In this document: positions 63,796-64,000 of the stretch, piece by piece | How the letters are laid out: every line of letters starts with the position of its first letter | Numbering within the stretch: the first letter of the stretch is position 1 | NCBI RefSeq assembly: GCF_000422265.1 | Contig: NZ_KE383813.1 | Location: forward strand, 173,919 to 237,918 | Length of the DNA: 64,000 nt | Reading direction: 5' to 3' | From: Kaistella palustris DSM 21579 | GTDB lineage: Bacteria > Bacteroidota > Bacteroidia > Flavobacteriales > Weeksellaceae | Notes under the pieces: generated by a model | What the model saw: the letters and a program-made list of their open reading frames with translations, nothing else | What the model was told of the DNA's origin: nothing | Databases searched by the model: none | Position numbers and translations under genes: made by a program

Positions 63796-64000
63796 TTATG
63801 TTTTTGGCAGATCGCAAACATTCACAGTTAGATTGTAAATACTGCCATCGGAATTGCTTCTGCGCCGCAAGCGGGCATTAAGAAAACTCACACGCGAATC
63901 AATATTGCTGAGTCCAATACCGCTGCTCACGCCATTTACCGAAAAACCTTTACCATTATCCTGCACAGAAATCAATATTTGAGTGCCATCGGCCTGGATA
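63796..64000 (-). CDS. Sensor histidine kinase, C-terminal end (cut by window edge)
   Basis: The last 68 codons of a gene entering from the right; stop TAA at 63796. The visible part is the end of an HATPase_c domain: SVQDNGKGF (G1 box) and SGIGLSNIDSRV (G2 box), then the terminal strand SIYNLTVNVCDLP. The wording (GIGLSNIDSRV) is typical of LytS/NarX-type kinases. It would belong to a two-component system whose partner lies outside the window. Confidence 0.8.
   Translation of the reverse strand, partial: IQADGTQILISVQDNGKGFSVNGVSSGIGLSNIDSRVSFLNARLRRRSNSDGSIYNLTVNVCDLPKT

Overview
The window is a 64 kb piece of a Bacteroidota chromosome, most likely a flavobacterium of the Weeksellaceae (Chryseobacterium/Kaistella-like). 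This rests on three secreted proteins with type IX secretion (T9SS) C-terminal domains, promoters of the Bacteroidota TTG / TAnnTTTG type, a monomeric NADP isocitrate dehydrogenase, a mevalonate kinase, and the general lack of Shine-Dalgarno sequences. I see no prophage, insertion sequence, CRISPR array or replication origin. Genus and species are not determined.

Layout. 1-3.9 kb: the end of a DNA alkyl-transfer repair gene, a DUF2911 protein, a secreted fasciclin protein divergent from a SigK/RskA-like sigma/anti-sigma pair, and a glycine-rich stress protein. 4.2-6.4 kb: a two-gene osmoprotectant/ergothioneine-type ABC importer with permease and binding protein fused. 6.5-12 kb: pyrB-carA-carB (pyrimidine synthesis), preceded by a short leader reading frame that runs through an attenuator hairpin. 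12.1-14.2 kb: a candidate structured RNA and acs. 14.7-21 kb: a seven-gene cluster with a type III polyketide synthase, an aromatic-type flavoprotein, a methyltransferase and its own fatty-acid-like enzymes plus acyl carrier protein. It looks like a phenolic-lipid or alkyl-quinone pathway. 21-25.3 kb: fsa, a T9SS delta-60-repeat protein, a histone H1-like protein and a nitroreductase-ohrR-ohr peroxide-stress operon with a visible operator. 26-35 kb: tRNA-Arg, a plug-less outer-membrane barrel next to a 987-residue TPR protein, and a giant T9SS type B adhesin-like protein. 35-38 kb: amino-acid permease, Mpo1-like protein and stomatin-like protein. 38.4-43 kb: a two-gene cassette made of a cytoplasmic trypsin-like/pseudo-subtilase protein and an M19-dipeptidase-like metallohydrolase. 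43-64 kb: mostly housekeeping genes (dgt, nei-like, gcvP, tpx, icd, rluB, mevalonate kinase, UbiA-type prenyltransferase, thiolase, MFS carriers, bifunctional nuclease), ending in the C-terminus of a LytS/NarX-type histidine kinase.

The strongest candidates for undescribed biology are: (i) the protease / pseudoprotease / metallohydrolase cassette at 38.4-43.0 kb, whose subtilisin domain keeps Asp, His and Asn but has Gly in place of the catalytic Ser; (ii) the type III PKS cluster with a dedicated ACP, KS, dehydratase and enoyl reductase; and (iii) a pyrBI-like translation-coupled attenuator in front of pyrB, rarely discussed in Bacteroidota. All functional assignments come from reading motifs by eye; no database search was run.
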